Below, piece after piece: positions 62,166-64,000 of a stretch of 64,000 nt of DNA. The position numbers and the translations under genes are program-made. How positions within the stretch are numbered: the first letter of the stretch is position 1; each line of letters opens with the position of its first letter. The notes under the pieces were generated by a model, which was given only the letters and a program-made list of their open reading frames with translations, was not told where the DNA came from and did no database searches. The stretch is from a virus: IMG/VR virus record IMGVR_UViG_3300019487_000001, positions 126,001-190,000 of that record; one strand, given 5' to 3'.

Positions 62166-62366
62166 TCATAAAGTTGGCTTTCTTTCTTCTATCTCTTGGA
62201 CGCTGCGGGTACTTATGTCACCGCCACCGGTGGGGTACCAATCTATTTTTCCACGCTCATCCAATTGATGAGCGAGATTATCAGCCTCAGCTGAGTTGGC
62301 AGCCTCCACTTCAATTTCCGCACGCATAAAATCCGTACGTCCAAGCTTAACAATAAATCTAGGCAT
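62166..62366 (-). CDS. Small hypothetical protein
   Basis: The start at 62366 overlaps the upstream stop, with TTGGAGC as site; the frame reaching 62441 is read-through of the neighbour. The 66-residue product MPRFIVKLGRTDFMRAEIEV is a small alpha/beta protein with a helix (SAEADNLAHQLDE) and a strand, resembling a ferredoxin-like fold. Unknown function. Confidence 0.6.
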   Translation of the reverse strand: MPRFIVKLGRTDFMRAEIEVEAANSAEADNLAHQLDERGKIDWYPTGGGDISTRSVQEIEERKPTL

Positions 62367-62613
62367 ACTTAGCTTGCTCCAACAAATCTTGTTCGAACTC
62401 TCGTTCGTATTCTTCAACGAGATCCTTGTGATAAAGTCCACGCAAAACGTAATCGGGTGAGGGATGGTCTACTTCCGCCATGAATCTCTGATAGTTGTTA
62501 CCACGAACCCCGTCACTCTCGATACAAGTACGATGAATCCTTATAGCATCATCTCTAAGGCTATTGTTACCTTGGGCAAAATGGTAGATGATCTTCTTTT
62601 GTAAGTCATTCAT
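62359..62613 (-). CDS. Small helical hypothetical protein
   Basis: 84 residues, TAATG-coupled to the zinc-finger gene above, with GAGGAG in its tail. Mostly helix (LQKKIIYHFAQGNNS, then LVEEYEREFEQDLLEQ). No motif is recognised. Confidence 0.55.
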   Translation of the reverse strand: MNDLQKKIIYHFAQGNNSLRDDAIRIHRTCIESDGVRGNNYQRFMAEVDHPSPDYVLRGLYHKDLVEEYEREFEQDLLEQAKYA

Positions 62614-62732
62614 TAATAACTATTCTCCTCTACCCAGGCGTCATAGCAATAGGGGCAAAGCATTCGCCCCTCATCATTCTCGATGCACTCACCTTCGGCT
62701 TCGCCGCATTCTTCGCATTCATCTTCGATCAT
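62613..62732 (-). CDS. 39-residue zinc-finger protein
   Basis: A gene framed exactly by ATGA coupling to the previous stop and TAATG coupling to the next start. The product starts MIEDECEECGEAEGECIEND and contains CPYCYDAW: two C-x2-C pairs with a short spacer. Probably a metal-binding peptide; the neat couplings make it credible despite its size. Confidence 0.7.
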   Translation of the reverse strand: MIEDECEECGEAEGECIENDEGRMLCPYCYDAWVEENSY

Positions 62733-63022
62733 AACAGTTTCTTAAACCTAGTCTCTTGATTGATTTCTTTAAGTACCGGATACTCTGCCTCTAGATCTAT
62801 ACCAGACCGTTCGTTCGGTGGAACCTTAATCTGGTCGAGTAGAACATTCATCATCTCTATATACTGATCTACGACCTTGGGGGCATCCTCTCCAGCCAGC
62901 ATGTTCTTTATACGCTTCACCATGATCTTTAATGAGGCAAGCTCCTGATGGGTAATAACATAACCCACCTCCCGAATTCTAGCCTGGGTGGCAGGCAAGA
63001 CATGTTGTCTACCGAGGCTCAT
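62729..63022 (-). CDS. Small helical protein ending in RFKKLL
   Basis: 97 residues with a long helical centre (ELASLKIMVKRIKNMLAGED) and C-terminus ETRFKKLL, the tag shared by five other proteins. Overlaps its upstream neighbour by 14 bp. No family is recognised. Confidence 0.6.
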   Translation of the reverse strand: MSLGRQHVLPATQARIREVGYVITHQELASLKIMVKRIKNMLAGEDAPKVVDQYIEMMNVLLDQIKVPPNERSGIDLEAEYPVLKEINQETRFKKLL

Positions 63023-63314
63023 CTGATTTTTTAATCTCCGGAATTAGTTCCATGAAACGTTGGGTATCAATTTTAGGAATGATATCTTGAATCCTAGGCT
63101 TGTGAACACGACCTGAAACAGTTTCCAGAGCTTGTCTAATTTGTTCGTTGTAGCGATAAACTTGTACGAGTATTTCATTGCAATCACCACGAGAAAGTTG
63201 TGTACTATCTTGTAGTAGTTCGAGCGTACTACGAATACCTTCAGCACATCCATAAATCTTATCAAAGGCGTAGTCGGTTATCTCATACACAGAATATGTA
63301 TCGGTGTTACTCAC
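63009..63314 (-). CDS. Small helical hypothetical protein downstream of ribonucleotide reductase
   Basis: GTG start overlapping the reductase TGA (GTGA). The 101-residue product is helical (FDKIYGCAEGIRSTLELLQD). It may be a reductase-linked accessory by position only. Confidence 0.5.
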   Translation of the reverse strand: MSNTDTYSVYEITDYAFDKIYGCAEGIRSTLELLQDSTQLSRGDCNEILVQVYRYNEQIRQALETVSGRVHKPRIQDIIPKIDTQRFMELIPEIKKSDEPR

Positions 63315-64000
63315 AGTATCTCACAGCTTCCGCCCATGCAAGCGTACTCTTGGTCACCGGTTGTCTCGTCTTCCTTCTCGAAATCAACCAGTTGCTCGTA
63401 ATTTATCTTAGGGAATGCAGCCTTGCGTTCCTTATATTCGTCCTCGCTAATCGCTTCTTCCGGTAAAAGACTGTACCTACCTCCATCTTCGGGTAGGAAG
63501 GACACGGCAACTAACTCATGTCGGGCCTCCCAGACCTCCGCCTGCATCTTAGACCACTGTCCATCAGGTATGGTGATAGTACAATTGTGGGTTAAAATAT
63601 TATCCTCGATTGTAAACAAATGATTCTGTGGTTCATCCACGCAATAAACTGGCTCTATTAAACCAGTCGGTTCTATGCTTTCAACCCTCCAGGACTTAGG
63701 CGATTGTTCATTCTGAATCTTGGCCAATCTAGACCGATGTTTTTCTCTAATGAAAAAGGTTCTATGCACATGTCCCTTAATAAGGGACAGCTTGAAGCAC
63801 GGATTATCACTTGCAAATGTTGCCTTAGAATTATCAACAGCACCAATATGATTGGAGACAGGAATGCCTATAGAGGGACCTATTTTTTGTATCCACTCCA
63901 AATTATCATGGTGGATGGAAGAGATTAGACTGTTACGACCATCTGCACTTATGTGACCATCGGCTGCAAACCAGCCAGCTATAAACCAATAGAGATAATC
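63311..64000 (-). CDS. Ribonucleotide reductase (probably class II) C-terminus interrupted by an intein; 5' end outside window
   Basis: The frame is open to the window edge. The last 90 residues (C-extein) start CTITIPDGQWSKMQAEVWEA, then VSFLPEDGGRYSLLPEEAI, and end EYACMGGSCEIL, with the C-x4-C thiol pair that reduces the active site of ribonucleotide reductase. The pattern best fits adenosylcobalamin-dependent class II enzymes, which make deoxynucleotides for replication. Upstream in frame is an intein (separate entry). The catalytic barrel and N-extein are outside the window. Confidence 0.85.
   Translation of the reverse strand, partial: DYLYWFIAGWFAADGHISADGRNSLISSIHHDNLEWIQKIGPSIGIPVSNHIGAVDNSKATFASDNPCFKLSLIKGHVHRTFFIREKHRSRLAKIQNEQSPKSWRVESIEPTGLIEPVYCVDEPQNHLFTIEDNILTHNCTITIPDGQWSKMQAEVWEARHELVAVSFLPEDGGRYSLLPEEAISEDEYKERKAAFPKINYEQLVDFEKEDETTGDQEYACMGGSCEIL
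63584..64000 (-). mobile_element. Intein with LAGLIDADG homing endonuclease (C-terminal part)
   Basis: Block F/G is complete: EPVYCVDEPQNHLFTIEDN, then ILTHN, with splicing before Cys+1 at 63581-63583. Asn and His precede the junction as required. At the window edge, IAGWFAADGHIS is a LAGLIDADG-type motif in the same frame, so the endonuclease domain is present. Inteins excise from the protein after translation; the endonuclease drives copying into intein-free alleles. Confidence 0.92.

Noticed and set aside
1-64000. tRNA genes
   Set aside because: Reading the intergenic gaps gave no cloverleaf with T-arm and acceptor; a computed search could still find one, but I cannot support any.

Overview
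This window is a stretch of a large tailed bacteriophage genome. Nothing in it looks like host chromosome: genes are packed with stop/start overlaps (TAATG, ATGA, GTGA), and tail and fibre proteins sit beside a phage replication and nucleotide-metabolism set (PolIII-alpha-type polymerase, primase-helicase, RecA, RusA, endonuclease VII, Cas4-like nuclease, ThyX, ribonucleotide reductase), an amidase endolysin and a phage-type sigma factor. The genes fit the standard bacterial code, with ATG, GTG and TTG starts. The host cannot be identified from the sequence. The heptosyltransferase-type enzymes and a membrane-anchored protein with an amphipathic beta-rich C-terminus hint at a Gram-negative host, but weakly.

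Layout: positions 1-44192 are read on the + strand and 44266-64000 on the - strand. The two blocks converge on one strong bidirectional terminator at 44212-44247. The + block runs from tail, baseplate and fibre genes (7-24259), to an actin-like ATPase with a small partner (24279-25633), a glycan-type enzyme island (25645-30820: tandem GT9, three methyltransferases, a polysaccharide pyruvyl transferase), Cas4-like nuclease and primase-helicase (31060-34503), three zinc-finger paralogues (34475-36009), small membrane proteins, ThyX, a degenerate Cas4-like protein, a Vsr-like nuclease overlapping the endolysin, RusA and a sigma factor. Read in transcription order (high to low coordinates), the - block has an intein-bearing ribonucleotide reductase cut by the window edge, small proteins, nucleotide enzymes, RecA, two virion genes, small proteins, GP88-like, GIY-YIG, PolIII alpha, a phosphoesterase and small proteins.

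Most unusual: (1) a short peptide, consensus LGH[KR]F-x-[VA], occurs about 28 times in tandem in a - strand 979-residue protein and again, singly or in small numbers, inside or at the termini of six + strand tail proteins. It looks like a shared assembly or docking module. (2) Six otherwise unrelated small proteins end in the same C-terminal tag, RF[GK]xL[LV]-COOH. (3) A LAGLIDADG intein interrupts ribonucleotide reductase. (4) A GA-dinucleotide run truncates the third zinc-finger paralogue; removing one GA restores an uninterrupted coiled coil up to the next gene. (5) A GC-rich noncoding gap at 56771-56949 has nested inverted repeats typical of a structured RNA. (6) A 248-bp dual-coding overlap joins a nuclease tail and an endolysin linker. 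(7) Two diverged 36-bp promoter-like copies precede the GP88 gene, alongside host-like TTGACA-17-TATACT promoters elsewhere.
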